Of a stretch of DNA of 64,000 bases, positions 17,899 to 27,427 are shown piece by piece. Each line of letters opens with the position of its first letter. Position 1 is the stretch's first letter. The DNA is from Verrucomicrobiota bacterium. GTDB taxonomy: Bacteria > Verrucomicrobiota > Verrucomicrobiia > Verrucomicrobiales > Akkermansiaceae. The translations under genes were made by a program, and so were the position numbers. The stretch spans positions 53,493-117,492 of the forward strand of contig JAPLUI010000487.1 of assembly GCA_026397725.1 (NCBI GenBank), in the 5' to 3' direction. The notes beneath the pieces were generated by a model. That model was not told where the DNA came from. It made no database searches and saw nothing but the letters and a program-made list of their open reading frames with translations.

Positions 17899-19326
17899 AT
17901 GCAACCAAGCACCGCAAGAGCCGCCACGACCGAAACCAAACGAAAAGACGTGCCGCAATCCTCAACTTGGTTCCATCAGAGGGTTGCCGGGAGTTCCCAT
18001 ATCTTGGTCCTGGGTTTGATGGCGCTGGGGTCGGTTTCGGAGGCGCAACCCGCCGGTGACCAAGCATTGGGTGTGCAGCAACTGCGCGACTTGGCCGGCA
18101 CCGACCGCTGGGCGGTTTACCCGCACAACCCGGTGCTGCAACCGGGCGCGAAGGGCGAGTGGGACGCGGGCGCTTTGGGTTCGATGACTGTGCTGAAGGT
18201 GGGCGAGGTGTGCCACATGTACTACGAGGCGTGGGGTAGCCTCGGAAAAGAAGGGAGTGGTGCCGACTACCAGACGCTTCAGATCGGGCATGCCGTTTCG
18301 CCGGACGGCGTTCATTGGGTGAAAGACCCCGCCAATCCCGTGCTGTGCAAAGGCACCGGCAAGGACTGGGACAAAGACGGCACCTGGGACCCGTTCGTGA
18401 TTTACGAGGATGGCCAGTTCAAGATGTGGTACGGTGGCAGCCTCTCGGACCGTTGCGACTGGGGTTATGCGGTCTCCACTAACGGCAGCCATTTCGTGAA
18501 GAAGGGACAGATCAGCCATCTGGGCAATGTCGAGGACGACCACGTCGTCCATGATAAGGCCAAGGGCCTCTATTACATGTATTACTGGGATCGGGCCAAG
18601 GCCCCCTGGGATCAGGTGATGAAAGGCCCGCCCGCACCCTCGGGACTCTTCGTGGCCCAGTCCAAAAACGAGACGGATTTTGATTTTGCCAATGCCACGC
18701 GAATATCCATCGAGGGACAACCCTGGCCCGGCAAATACAGCCATGTCCTGCGGGACAATAACCGGTGGGTGATGTTCTACGGCGAGGCCAAGCTCCGCGG
18801 TAAACCGAGCGCCACGGGCATGGCCGTTTCGGAGAACCTGATGGATTGGAAGAAAGCGGCCTTCCCGCTCATACGCGGGCATGACGCCGAGGTGATCGAG
18901 GCGGCGCCAGGACTATGGCTGATGTACTTCGGACCCGACGGTTGCTTTGACATGCCCGGATGCGACATCCGCGTCGCGCTATTCCGGGGGAAACTCGATG
19001 ACCCGATCCGCACTGTTTCCGCTGGTGCACGCAATGCGGGTATGGAGCAGGACCAATCCGACAAGGGGAGGGCAACCACCGTGGAAAGGACAAAGCCCGA
19101 CCATACCTCAGAAGTTCCAAATCAAGCCTATCCGCCTGAAGACCCGCGGCAGCACTGGGGACACGCGGCAAGCGGGGATTTGATTCATTGGAAAGACCTG
19201 CCATATGCCACTTATCCCAATCCTGAGGGAATGTGTTTTTCAGGAAATATCATGATCGCAGGTGACAGGGCGGCGGCGATGTATCACGGCATACCCGGGG
19301 GGGAAAATGATTGCGATATCAGATGA
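17899..19326 (+). CDS. Five-bladed propeller glycosidase (GH130/GH43-like) fused to GH32 fragment
   Basis: The start is supported by AAGGAG at 17884-17889. The ORF has an N-terminal extension of about 35 residues before a hydrophobic signal or anchor segment (ILVLGLMALGSVSEA). Residues 65-375 carry repeated propeller strands such as VCHMYYEAWG, TWDPFVIYEDGQFKMWYGG and VMFYGEAKL, typical of GH43, GH117 and GH130-type enzymes; the exact family is uncertain. From about residue 412 the sequence changes to a piece of a GH32 N-terminal domain (QHWGHAASGDLIHWKDLPYA, then CFSGNIMI), which belongs in the middle of a different enzyme. The GH32 piece continues out of frame after the stop. So a likely intact propeller enzyme carries a foreign 65-residue tail. 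Confidence 0.75.
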   Translation: MQPSTARAATTETKRKDVPQSSTWFHQRVAGSSHILVLGLMALGSVSEAQPAGDQALGVQQLRDLAGTDRWAVYPHNPVLQPGAKGEWDAGALGSMTVLKVGEVCHMYYEAWGSLGKEGSGADYQTLQIGHAVSPDGVHWVKDPANPVLCKGTGKDWDKDGTWDPFVIYEDGQFKMWYGGSLSDRCDWGYAVSTNGSHFVKKGQISHLGNVEDDHVVHDKAKGLYYMYYWDRAKAPWDQVMKGPPAPSGLFVAQSKNETDFDFANATRISIEGQPWPGKYSHVLRDNNRWVMFYGEAKLRGKPSATGMAVSENLMDWKKAAFPLIRGHDAEVIEAAPGLWLMYFGPDGCFDMPGCDIRVALFRGKLDDPIRTVSAGARNAGMEQDQSDKGRATTVERTKPDHTSEVPNQAYPPEDPRQHWGHAASGDLIHWKDLPYATYPNPEGMCFSGNIMIAGDRAAAMYHGIPGGENDCDIR

Positions 19327-19387
19327 TCCTCTTTGGTCCAAGTCCAAGGCCTTGATCACTTGGCAATACGTTCATGACGGTTGTTGA
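19307..19387 (+). pseudogene. Frameshifted continuation of GH32 fragment
   Basis: Starting inside the end of the preceding ORF but in a different frame, 19307-19387 reads MIAISDDPLWSKSKALITW. This is the natural continuation of the GH32 fragment ending HGIPGGEND (GH32 enzymes usually have GIAVSSDPLL at this place). A one-base slip at about 19300-19310, next to a run of seven G, explains it. The fragment then ends in a stop. Confidence 0.6.
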
Positions 19388-19429
19388 AGATGATCACCAC
19401 AATATGAGAAATGACATGGAAAGAACCGT

Positions 19430-20170
19430 ATGAATCGGCACATCGCGATCATCGTGGCAATGGGTTTGATGGCGATGGGGCCGTCATCCCAGGCGCAACA
19501 CGAAGACTGGGCGACAACCGCCACGCCTTCCGATGGATTCCATCTGGGGACCAGACGGAATGACGAAACGGGGAAAGCGTCTTTCTTGCTCAATGGTCAA
19601 CCTTTCTATCCCTTTGTTTATTATGAGAATTTCCGGGACGTCACGCCGAAGTTTTTGACGCAGCTTCGTGCTGAAGGGTTCCACTCGATTCAGCTTGCCA
19701 TCGACGCCTGCGATGCAGGCTCCGAAGACCTGCAGCGGGTCCTGCAACTTCTCCACCGGGCTTGGATGTTCTCGTTAGCAGACGCCGCGGACTCTTCTAA
19801 TGCCGTCAAGCCGACGACAGGAAAGGCCGGGTCGTTGAAGTTGTCCCTGGGAATCAACAAGGGACAATTCGAGATTGTCTCTGAAACCTGGCATGGCTTC
19901 TTTGACGATGTGTTGATGGCATCCGGAATTCGCGTTGACCTCCCCGTGACAGTATCTTGTTACATATTACCCAACAATGAACAGATGAACACTCTTCATC
20001 TGATTCTGAAACAGCAGCAAGGTGCGGCAGAATCCACAGAGGTGGCGGCCTGCGCCGCGCTGATTCCAGCACGAAGAAGCGACCGCTTGAGGCTCGTTGC
20101 GGCACAGCATGAGACAGCGGCCAGCATCAACTGGGTCAGGATTGCAGAGCTAAAGAGGAAGCAAGACTGA
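19430..20170 (+). CDS. Short secreted chimeric protein, glycosidase N-terminus with unrelated C-terminus
   Basis: A 246-residue ORF with a signal peptide (MNRHIAIIVAMGLMAMGPSSQA). Residues 45-110 (FLLNGQPFYPFVYYENF, then LRAEGFHSIQLAID) resemble the first strand and helix of a clan GH-A TIM-barrel glycosidase, as in GH42 or GH5-like proteins. From about residue 113 the sequence becomes a beta-rich segment with no barrel features, ending in a basic LKRKQD tail, perhaps the last domain of another enzyme. No catalytic acids of a barrel enzyme remain. By analogy with its neighbours I read it as another deletion chimera, but the C-terminal source family is not identified. Confidence 0.55.
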   Translation: MNRHIAIIVAMGLMAMGPSSQAQHEDWATTATPSDGFHLGTRRNDETGKASFLLNGQPFYPFVYYENFRDVTPKFLTQLRAEGFHSIQLAIDACDAGSEDLQRVLQLLHRAWMFSLADAADSSNAVKPTTGKAGSLKLSLGINKGQFEIVSETWHGFFDDVLMASGIRVDLPVTVSCYILPNNEQMNTLHLILKQQQGAAESTEVAACAALIPARRSDRLRLVAAQHETAASINWVRIAELKRKQD

Positions 20171-20242
20171 GCGCCAATCGCAACCCTATGCACCGGAATT
20201 CAAATGAATCTCCCAAACCACAGCCACAACGCCAATCACACC

Positions 20243-22654
20243 ATGAGAAGTACTTTCCCGGGCATGCCCGCACTGCGGTGCATAACCGTCCTGCTGCTCG
20301 CGGCCGGTCCACTGCCTGGCAAATCCGCTGCGTCGATGCCGCTCACCGCCGAATCGATCGTCTCGCAGTATCACAATACCACCGACCAGCCACCGGCATG
20401 GGGGCACTATATGAAATGGTCGACCGATGCGCTGCTGATGGGCAACGGCGATATGGGACTCTCCGTGGGTGGTGAAGCCGGGTCGCTCCGGTTTTGGATC
20501 AACAAGAATGATTTCTGGCGGCTGCAAAACCAGCATCTTGGCGCCCAGCCGAAATTGTTCGGCTGGATCGATATCAAGACCCCCGCGATGCAAGGCGCCA
20601 CCTATCATATCGAGCAACCGATTTACAATCCCATCACCCATGGCACCTTCACCAGGGACGGCGCGACCCTTGAGTTCCGCGCCCGGGTGATGGCCACCGC
20701 CAATGTCGGATGGATCGAACTCACTGCGGGCGGAAAACCGCTAGATATGGAAATCTCGACGCAATTGACCGACCAGGAACTCCTCCTGCCGCAGCTTGGC
20801 GTCACGGCGTCGCGTCGAAGTTCGGGCATGGTTGAGGATACTTTCTGGCTGCAACGCCACTATGATGACCATGTGGATGTCGAATCGGGCATGGCCGCCG
20901 CCGTGCGCATCCTCGACGATCATGGCAACAAGCTCAACCCATGGACGCCGCTGCCAATCATAACGCCCGAAGCCGCCACCCGCGAACCTCAGAAAATCGG
21001 CAAGATCGACTGGACCAAGGCGTTTGAACCGATGCCGGCACTCGGCGCCACCCAAAAGGTCACCCTGGTTCCGGGCCATCCGGTGACCTTCCTGCTCGGC
21101 GTGGACAGCGTCTTCAAGAACAAGGAATACCGTGAAAAGGCCGTGGCTCTGGTGCGCGATGTGACACCCCAGCACTTGGCAAAACTGCATCAGGAACACG
21201 CCGCATGGTGGGCCGCCTATTGGAACAAATCCTGGATTTCGATTCCTCAGAAACCTATCGAAAAAGATTATTACTCCTCACTCTATGTGTTGGGCAGCGC
21301 GTATCGTCTCCGCGGGTTTCCACCCGGACTCTTCGGCATCTGGGTACTGTCGGAGGGACCCGAATGGAATGGCGACTATCACCTGAACTACAATCATAAC
21401 GCCCCCACCTACGGACTGTTTTCGGCCAACCGGATCGAACAGGCCGACGTCGCCACCGATCCCTATCTTGACTTCCTGCCGCACGCCCGCCGCTATGCCA
21501 AGGAACTATGTGACACCAGCGGCATTTTGTTTCCCGTGGGTATCGGCCCGAAGGGAATGGACGCCACCTATAATACCGGCGCCGGCGACGGAAGATATAG
21601 TCAAGCGAAGCGCTCAACCCGGAATGTTTTGGTGCACGGCCAGAAAAGCAATGCGTCGGAATCGTTGACGCCCGTCAACCTGCGCTTCCGTTCCACCTGG
21701 GATCCTGAGTATGCGAAGACTTTCTATCCGTTCGTGGCCGATGCCTCCGCGTTCTGGGTGGACTACCTGAAATTCGAGGACGGGCGCTACGTGCTCTACG
21801 ACCACTCGGTCCACGAAGGAAGCGGCCCGAATGTCAACGGCACCGCCGCGCTTGGCCTGATCCGCATGACCTTCCAACTGGCGCTGGACATGGCTGGATT
21901 GTTAGGCGTGGACGCCAACCTGATGGAAAAACGTCAACACATCCTCGACCATCTATCAAAATACCCGACGTGGAATATCCCCGATATGGGAAACCGGAAG
22001 TATCATGGTGAGAAGGTCTTCCGCCTCGCCGAGCAGGGCAAGGACTGGAACGGCAACAACACCCTGGGAATCCAGCATATCTTCCCGGCAAGACAGATCG
22101 GCCTGGAATCGCCCCCCGAACTGCTCGAACTCTCGCGCAACATGATCCGCGTGATGCGAAGCTGGGACGACTTCAACGGCACTAACAGCTTCTACCCGGC
22201 CGCCGTCCAGGTCGGTTATGATCCGGAGGAAATCCTCAGCCATCTGGAAGCCTGGACGACGAAGAAGACAGCCAACGGCATGAAACATGATAAGAACGCG
22301 CACGGCGTGGAAAGCTGCACGCCTTCGATCGTCACGATCAACATGATGCTCTGTTTGAGCCATCAGGACGTGTTGCGGGTCTTCCACGTCTGGCCGAAGG
22401 ATCAGGACGCCGCGTTTGAAAACCTGCGGGCCGAAGGCGCGTTCCTTGTGTCGAGCCGCCTCCGCGGCGGCAAGGTGGAATACCTCGGGATCACCAGCGA
22501 GCGGGGCAGGAAATGCACCATCGAAAACCCATGGCCCGGCCGTCAGGTGACGGTGACCCGGGGCGATGGCAAAACCGAAACGGTCGGCGGCCCGCGCTTT
22601 ACCCTTGAGACAAAGGTCGATGAGAAACTGCGTTTGGTCCAACAAGAGCAATAG
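20243..22654 (+). CDS. Secreted GH95-like alpha/alpha-barrel glycosidase
   Basis: An 803-residue protein. Met 20243 (MRSTFPGMPALRCITVLLLAAG) starts a signal peptide; the frame is open from 20204. The N-terminal beta-sandwich has DALLMGNGDMGLSVGG, as in GH95 alpha-L-fucosidases and GH65-type enzymes, followed by an (alpha/alpha)6 barrel with GSAYRLRGFPPGLFGIWV, GDYHLNYNHNAPTYG and YDHSVHEGSGPNVNGTAA. The last of these resembles the conserved loop containing GH95 active-site Asn/Asp residues. It should act on a terminal deoxy or neutral sugar, but the substrate is unknown and it may belong to a DUF5703-type family. It looks complete. Confidence 0.75.
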   Translation: MRSTFPGMPALRCITVLLLAAGPLPGKSAASMPLTAESIVSQYHNTTDQPPAWGHYMKWSTDALLMGNGDMGLSVGGEAGSLRFWINKNDFWRLQNQHLGAQPKLFGWIDIKTPAMQGATYHIEQPIYNPITHGTFTRDGATLEFRARVMATANVGWIELTAGGKPLDMEISTQLTDQELLLPQLGVTASRRSSGMVEDTFWLQRHYDDHVDVESGMAAAVRILDDHGNKLNPWTPLPIITPEAATREPQKIGKIDWTKAFEPMPALGATQKVTLVPGHPVTFLLGVDSVFKNKEYREKAVALVRDVTPQHLAKLHQEHAAWWAAYWNKSWISIPQKPIEKDYYSSLYVLGSAYRLRGFPPGLFGIWVLSEGPEWNGDYHLNYNHNAPTYGLFSANRIEQADVATDPYLDFLPHARRYAKELCDTSGILFPVGIGPKGMDATYNTGAGDGRYSQAKRSTRNVLVHGQKSNASESLTPVNLRFRSTWDPEYAKTFYPFVADASAFWVDYLKFEDGRYVLYDHSVHEGSGPNVNGTAALGLIRMTFQLALDMAGLLGVDANLMEKRQHILDHLSKYPTWNIPDMGNRKYHGEKVFRLAEQGKDWNGNNTLGIQHIFPARQIGLESPPELLELSRNMIRVMRSWDDFNGTNSFYPAAVQVGYDPEEILSHLEAWTTKKTANGMKHDKNAHGVESCTPSIVTINMMLCLSHQDVLRVFHVWPKDQDAAFENLRAEGAFLVSSRLRGGKVEYLGITSERGRKCTIENPWPGRQVTVTRGDGKTETVGGPRFTLETKVDEKLRLVQQEQ

Positions 22655-22766
22655 CAATACCATGAAAATCCCTGTTAGCCTTTTTTGCCTTCGCACTTGC
22701 CGGAACGCCACAAGAAACAGAGCCGGAGCGTTCCGCAGCGAAAACTCAAGACAAGGGAGGATTAGT

Positions 22767-24146
22767 GTGACAAGACAAGCGAGCATTCGAACAGAGAGTA
22801 GTTGGCTGGCGAGGATCGCAATGATCGTGGTTCTTGGTCTTGGCGCTTGCACGTCCTGCCTCCTGGCTGCGGAGCCAAACGCTGTAGCTGACAATCCAAT
22901 CGATCGCTCGCCTTCGTCCGGCCCCGACGTCACGTTTCACTTTCAGCCGGAAGAACACTTATTTGGCGATCCGATCCCGTTCTATAACGAGGGGATTCAC
23001 CACGTATTCTACCTCAGGGGATGGGGATGGCAGCACTTGGCATCGCGGGACCTGGTGACTTGGAAGCAGTTGCCCGCCACGGGCATCACCGGCGCGACCG
23101 GAAGTATCGTCAAGAAGGACGGGCTGTTTTACGCCTTCTACAGCGACAGGAACAGACACGGGGTCTCCCTTGCCACCAGTCGCGATCTTGTGAAATGGAC
23201 CGATTCGGAACTGAACCCGCTCCTGCGGCTCGACCGCGATGTCCCGGACGATGTCTTCGACACCAACAGAAGCAAAGTCTGGCGCGACCCGCATGTCTTC
23301 TGGAATCCCGAGGAAAAAATGTGGTGGACGGCAGTCGCGGCGATGGAGCGAGCCGACGGTGATTACGGACCCGCAGGGGCGGTGGCCTACGCGACGAGTG
23401 CCGACCTGATGCACTGGAGCGTCGAGCGCAAGCCCATGCTACTGGATCGCGACAGCAACGCGGGCGAATGCCCAGACGTGTTCCCGTTTGGTGGTGGCTG
23501 GGCGATGATCTATTATCCCGATGCAAGTCGTATCCGCCTGGCCGACTCACCTCGAGGCCCTTGGCGCCGCCCGAAGAACGACGCGCCGAGCGATCTGTAT
23601 TTCAATGCGGGGAAAACCGATTTTGACGGCAAACGCCGTATCTGGTTCGCATACTTGGCACGCCTTTCTAAGGATTACGACAGTCACCAGCCCCAAGGCG
23701 TCATGGCGTTGCCTCGGGAGCTTTATCTCGACGCTTCGGGGAATCCGGCGGTCCGGCTGGTTCCGGAAATCGTCGCGGCCTGTAGCAAAGATGCGACCGG
23801 CGGTTCGGGCGGCAAGGTTTTTGCCCCGCTTCTGAAGAGTCCAGTTCGAGCAACCGCGGATTCGGTCGTCATGGAAGCTGGACCCGGTGATCATGCTCTG
23901 GCCATCTGGAAGTACGCCCCGGAGGACTTCTTCCTCTCCACCGACGTCACGATGGCCGAAGGATGCCAGCTCACCCTGTATTTCCGTTCGAATGCCAAGG
24001 TTGATGATTCCTATATCCTGAGAATCGACGCCCTGAATTCAGAGGTGAGTTTCCGCCACTGGAAAGGCTGGAATCGAATGTCTCCCATGAATGCACGCGC
24101 GCTGGAGATTCCAAAGAATCAATCATTCAAGTTACACGGATGGTAA
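22767..24146 (+). CDS. GH32-like fructosidase, C-terminus cut by transposase fragment
   Basis: I choose the GTG at 22767 because an AGGGAGG ribosome-binding site sits at 22754-22760 and a signal or lipoprotein-like segment follows (IVVLGLGACTSCLLAAE). The frame is open further upstream, where an isolated ATG at 22662 begins MKIPVSLFCL, perhaps the remnant of another start. The propeller triad is present: Asp68 in FGDPIPF, Asp174 in WRDPHVFW and Glu234 in AGECPDVF. After the propeller the beta-sandwich breaks off at NQSFKLHGW, where GH32 proteins normally continue with a short strand and a conserved Phe/Asn region. The next bases encode the middle of a RAYT transposase. Activity is possible but stability is doubtful. 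Confidence 0.8.
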   Translation: MTRQASIRTESSWLARIAMIVVLGLGACTSCLLAAEPNAVADNPIDRSPSSGPDVTFHFQPEEHLFGDPIPFYNEGIHHVFYLRGWGWQHLASRDLVTWKQLPATGITGATGSIVKKDGLFYAFYSDRNRHGVSLATSRDLVKWTDSELNPLLRLDRDVPDDVFDTNRSKVWRDPHVFWNPEEKMWWTAVAAMERADGDYGPAGAVAYATSADLMHWSVERKPMLLDRDSNAGECPDVFPFGGGWAMIYYPDASRIRLADSPRGPWRRPKNDAPSDLYFNAGKTDFDGKRRIWFAYLARLSKDYDSHQPQGVMALPRELYLDASGNPAVRLVPEIVAACSKDATGGSGGKVFAPLLKSPVRATADSVVMEAGPGDHALAIWKYAPEDFFLSTDVTMAEGCQLTLYFRSNAKVDDSYILRIDALNSEVSFRHWKGWNRMSPMNARALEIPKNQSFKLHGW

Positions 24147-24666
24147 CGGATCCAGCGGAGTATCGCTGGAGCAGTTATGGGGAGGCGATGGGCGGTGGGC
24201 CGAAGGGCAATGGGAAAAGGCGCGTGCGGGTTTGGTGCGGGCGATCATGGCACACAAGGGTTATGAGGCGGACGCGCGGCACTGGCCGGGCAGGGTTTCC
24301 AAGGAATACCGGATGTTATTGTTAGAAGAGGGTGAGGAGAAGCTCAGGGAGGTGGTGAACAAGGGTGGCGAGCTTGAGGTGAAAGAGGTGAGGAAGGGGA
24401 TGAGAAATGCGGCGGTGGACGCGGAGATGGATCGGTTGCAGCGGGGCCGGGATGTGGCGATAAGCAAGATGCTGCGCTGCCGAGTCAGGTATTTCACGGA
24501 CGGGGCGGTGATCGGAAGCCGGGGATTTGTGGATGAGGTATTCCGCTTGTGCCGTGACCGGTTCGGCGGAACGCGCAAGGACGGGGCGCGGAAATGGCGG
24601 GGCAGCGGGGCTGCCGCGGCGTGCACTCTGTGGAGTGTGAGGGATTTGAAGAAAGGGGTCGGATAA
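24140..24666 (+). pseudogene. C-terminal part of REP-associated tyrosine transposase (RAYT), frameshifted
   Basis: The first part, in one frame from 24140, reads MVTDPAEYRWSSYGEAMGG, the conserved region after the Y1_Tnp catalytic domain of RAYT proteins. Around 24215-24225 homology moves to another frame (ARAGLVRAIMAHKGYEAD, then GRDVAISKMLRCRVRYFTDG, GSRGFVDEVF, LWSVRDLKKG) and runs to the stop at 24666. The N-terminal HUH-nuclease part is missing. RAYTs are single-domain HUH endonucleases linked with REP palindromes, and two hairpins lie just downstream. It is inactive as it stands. Confidence 0.8.
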
Positions 24667-24691
24667 AAATCACCTTGAGGGAGGAAGAGAC

Positions 24692-24735
24692 GGGGCAAGA
24701 TGCCCCTTGGAGACGGCCTGGCGCAGGATGCGCCA
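24692..24735. repeat. Two REP-like hairpins downstream of RAYT remnant
   Basis: Two perfect short palindromes in tandem: GGGGCA-AGA-TGCCCC at 24692-24706 and TGGCGCA-GGA-TGCGCCA at 24719-24735. Both have a three-base purine loop and ATG after it. Such paired hairpins are what RAYT proteins bind and process, so they are probably the cognate REP sequence of the broken transposase. Confidence 0.65.
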
Positions 24736-24757
24736 GCCACTTGCCCAATCTGGAGTG

Positions 24758-25310
24758 TTAGGTGTCCGCCCACCCCTTTGGGGCCGGGCCGAAGGTGCCG
24801 CCGGGGACGAATTCCGCCGGATAGAGGGTCTGCTTCAGATCCCTGCGTCCCTGGCTGACTGCGGTGGCCCAGCGTACGATGCGGCGGATGTTCGGTGCGT
24901 TGTCAAAGCGCAAGTGGGCCATGCTCGGCTGGCACCAAGCGAACGCGGGGTCGAAATCGCAAGCCACCAACGAGACCTGTCCGGGGACCTGGATTCCACG
25001 GCGGGCCAAAAACTGCAAGACGCCCGGGATGAATGGCACTTCATCGATGATCAGCGCGGTGGGAGGCGTGTGGTGAAACAACGAGTTCAGCGTCGCATGC
25101 AAACCCTCGGCGGTTTCTTCCCAATCCGGCAGGTTATAGGCACCCGTCGGAATGCCATGGGCGGCCAGTTCCGCTAGAAACGCCCGCTCGACGCGGGCCG
25201 GCGCGGGCAAGCGCCGCATTTTGGCGCACAGCACCACGATCCGCCGATGCCCCAGCGCGATGAGTCGGCGCGTGGCCTCCAGATAGGGCCAGGCAAGTGG
25301 CGACAGTAAT
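24758..25310 (-). pseudogene. LacI-family regulator, C-terminal half only
   Basis: The antisense frame is open from about 25310 to the stop at 24758. It begins within the effector-binding domain: LEATRRLIALGHRRIVVL, then ALIIDEVPFIPGVLQFLARR and VPGQVSLVACDFDP, which match the periplasmic-binding-protein-like domain of LacI/GalR regulators. The helix-turn-helix and the first lobe are absent. At about 25290-25310 it meets, head to head, the broken start of the next + strand gene. It may once have controlled the sugar genes around it. Confidence 0.75.
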
Positions 25311-27227
25311 TACGCCGGCCAGAATAAGAGTTTCCCGAGTCCCACGCAACCGGTGCGCTACGTGAAGTTCGTGCCGACCAGCGATTGGGGCGGCGACAGC
25401 CGCGGCCTCTCCGAAGTTCGCTTCATCACTCCGCCGCCGGTTTTTGGGGTGGTCCTCACCGGCCCCACCAACAACCAGGCATGGTCGACGAGCGCACCGG
25501 TTACCGCCAGCGCCACCGTGGTGGAATACGGTACCCCGCCGTACACCGTGCGGTTCTTCCTGAAGCAAGGCGCGGGCAGCTTCGTCCAGACCGGCGGCGA
25601 CGTGACGGCCAGTCCCTATCAGGCAAGCCTCGGCACCTTGGCCGCCGGAACCTATCAGATCTACGCCACGGCCACCGACAGCACCACACCAACGGCCAAC
25701 ACCGCGACTTCCGCCGCCACGCACACGTTCACCGTCGGCGACCTGCCGCCGGCGGTGGCAATCACCAGTCCGGCCGCCAACTCCAGCTTCCCACCCGGCA
25801 CCGACATCGTGATCGACGCCACGGCCACCGACGACTACTCGGTCACCCAAGTGGATTTCTACGCCGACGGCTCGTTGATCGGTTCCGCTACCTCGGCCCC
25901 CTACGGTTGTTCGTGGAGCGGTGCCGCGATCGGCGTCCATTCCCTCACCGCAGTGGCCACCGACAGCAACAGCCAGACGACCACCTCGGCGGCGGTATCT
26001 GTTAGATTGGCGATTGCCCCGTTGACGATCAACCTTGCGCCGGCGGGAACGGGGAGCGACAACCTCCAGACGCACAACCGCTACAACGACCTGACCAACG
26101 CCGTCGGCAACGACCCGCGAACCTGGATCGGCATCAAGTGGACGTCGGAGCAGTTGGTGAGTGCCCTCTACCTGCAAGCCAAGCCGGACGATTACCCGAC
26201 GGACTTCGTGTTCCAAGTGGCGAACCCGGGCGTGACGAACCCGGACCTGAGCACCGACACGGACTGGTGGACGCCGGACGGTTGGGCGTTCGCCGGCAAC
26301 ACCAACGATCACCCGTCCGTCACGTCGGCCACCGCGTTCGCGACCAATGCGGTGCGGGTCAAGGCGACCAGCGCGGACCAGTTCGCGTCGAGCGAGTTGT
26401 TAGTGCTGAAGGGTGTGTCAACCAACGTGGCGCCGGACGCCACCAGGGGCGGCCTGAGCGGGTGGGCCGGCACCGCTTCGAGGATTTCCGACGGCGTGTT
26501 CATGAATGACCAGCAAGTGACTATCCAACAGGTGGCGCCGCCGCCGTTGACCTTCGACTGGGCGACCCCGCAGACCCTCGGCGGCATCATGGTCGCGGGT
26601 GGCGCGGGCAGTTATCCGACTTCCTACGATGTCGAGTACCAGGATGGTTCGGGCAACTGGCAGACGGCGGTCAACGTGTGGGGCAACACCAAACAAATCT
26701 CGGTGGCCGGTTTCACGCCCACGACAAGCCAGCATTTCCGGGTAAAGCTGACCGGCACGTCCGACAACACCTATCAGCGAGTGTCCGAAATCATGCTGTT
26801 CACCGCCGCTTCCACGGTGCCTGCGTCCGGTTTCGCCGGGTGGATCGGCACAGGCGGATACGATCTAACAGGCGCGGATGCCGCGGTGGACTTCGACTAC
26901 GACGGCGATGGTTTCGAGAACGGCGCCGAGTATGTGTTAGGGACGGATCCCACCTTGCCGAACGGCGGCGGGCCGGTGGCTGCGGCGGATGGCGGCGATT
27001 TCGTGTTCACCTTCCAACGGGCGCTCGCGTCGAAGACGCCGGACACCACGGTGGTGATCGAGGTCGGCACCGACTTGGTCAACTGGCCCAGTGTCTATCC
27101 GGTTGACACTGCCCCCGAAGTCACCATCACTCCCGGTGCGCCAGGGTACGAGACGGTGACCTTGCGGGTGCCTCGCGTGCCGGATGCCAGCAAGTTCGCG
27201 CGGATGCGGGTGACCGTGACGCCGTAG
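25296..27227 (+). pseudogene. 5'-truncated secreted protein with Big_7, discoidin and C-terminal DxDGDG domain
   Basis: The frame is open from 25287 with no signal peptide; the first usable start is GTG 25353, which lies inside a domain. The remaining part begins in a discoidin-like domain (VRYVKFVPTSDWGGDSRGLSEVRF cut short), then two Big_7/Ig-like domains (the second with AAVAITSPAANSSFPPGT style strands and VDFYADGSLIGS), then two F5/8 type C-like domains (WTSEQLVSALYL; ISDGVFMNDQQV). The last 130 residues are a domain beginning FAGWIGTGGYDL with DFDYDGDGFENGAEYVLGTD and ending KFARMRVTVTP. The same C-terminal domain ends the protein at 29795-30928. It is probably the surface or binding tail of a lost enzyme. 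The loss of the start coincides with the LacI remnant. Confidence 0.7.
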
Positions 27228-27243
27228 GCAGACCCATGCCGTG

Positions 27244-27267
27244 GGGCGGGGTCCGGGTGCCCCGCCC
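27244..27267 (+). terminator. GC-rich hairpin after truncated gene
   Basis: GGGCGGGG (27244-27251) and CCCCGCCC (27260-27267) form an 8-bp perfect stem 17 bp past the stop codon at 27227. No T run follows, so it may be a weak terminator or a transcript 3' stabiliser. Confidence 0.4.
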
Positions 27268-27427
27268 GTGGCGAAGCCGGGCCGCAAGACGAGGCCCCTC
27301 ACCCGCGAATCTCCACGCTGACCGGGGACACTGGCACCGGCAGCCTGCATTTCCCAGTGTGACCCACCCTGAAGATAGAAAGAGTGTGAAGCCCGATTGC
27401 CGATTCCCGATTACTTAACTCCGACCG

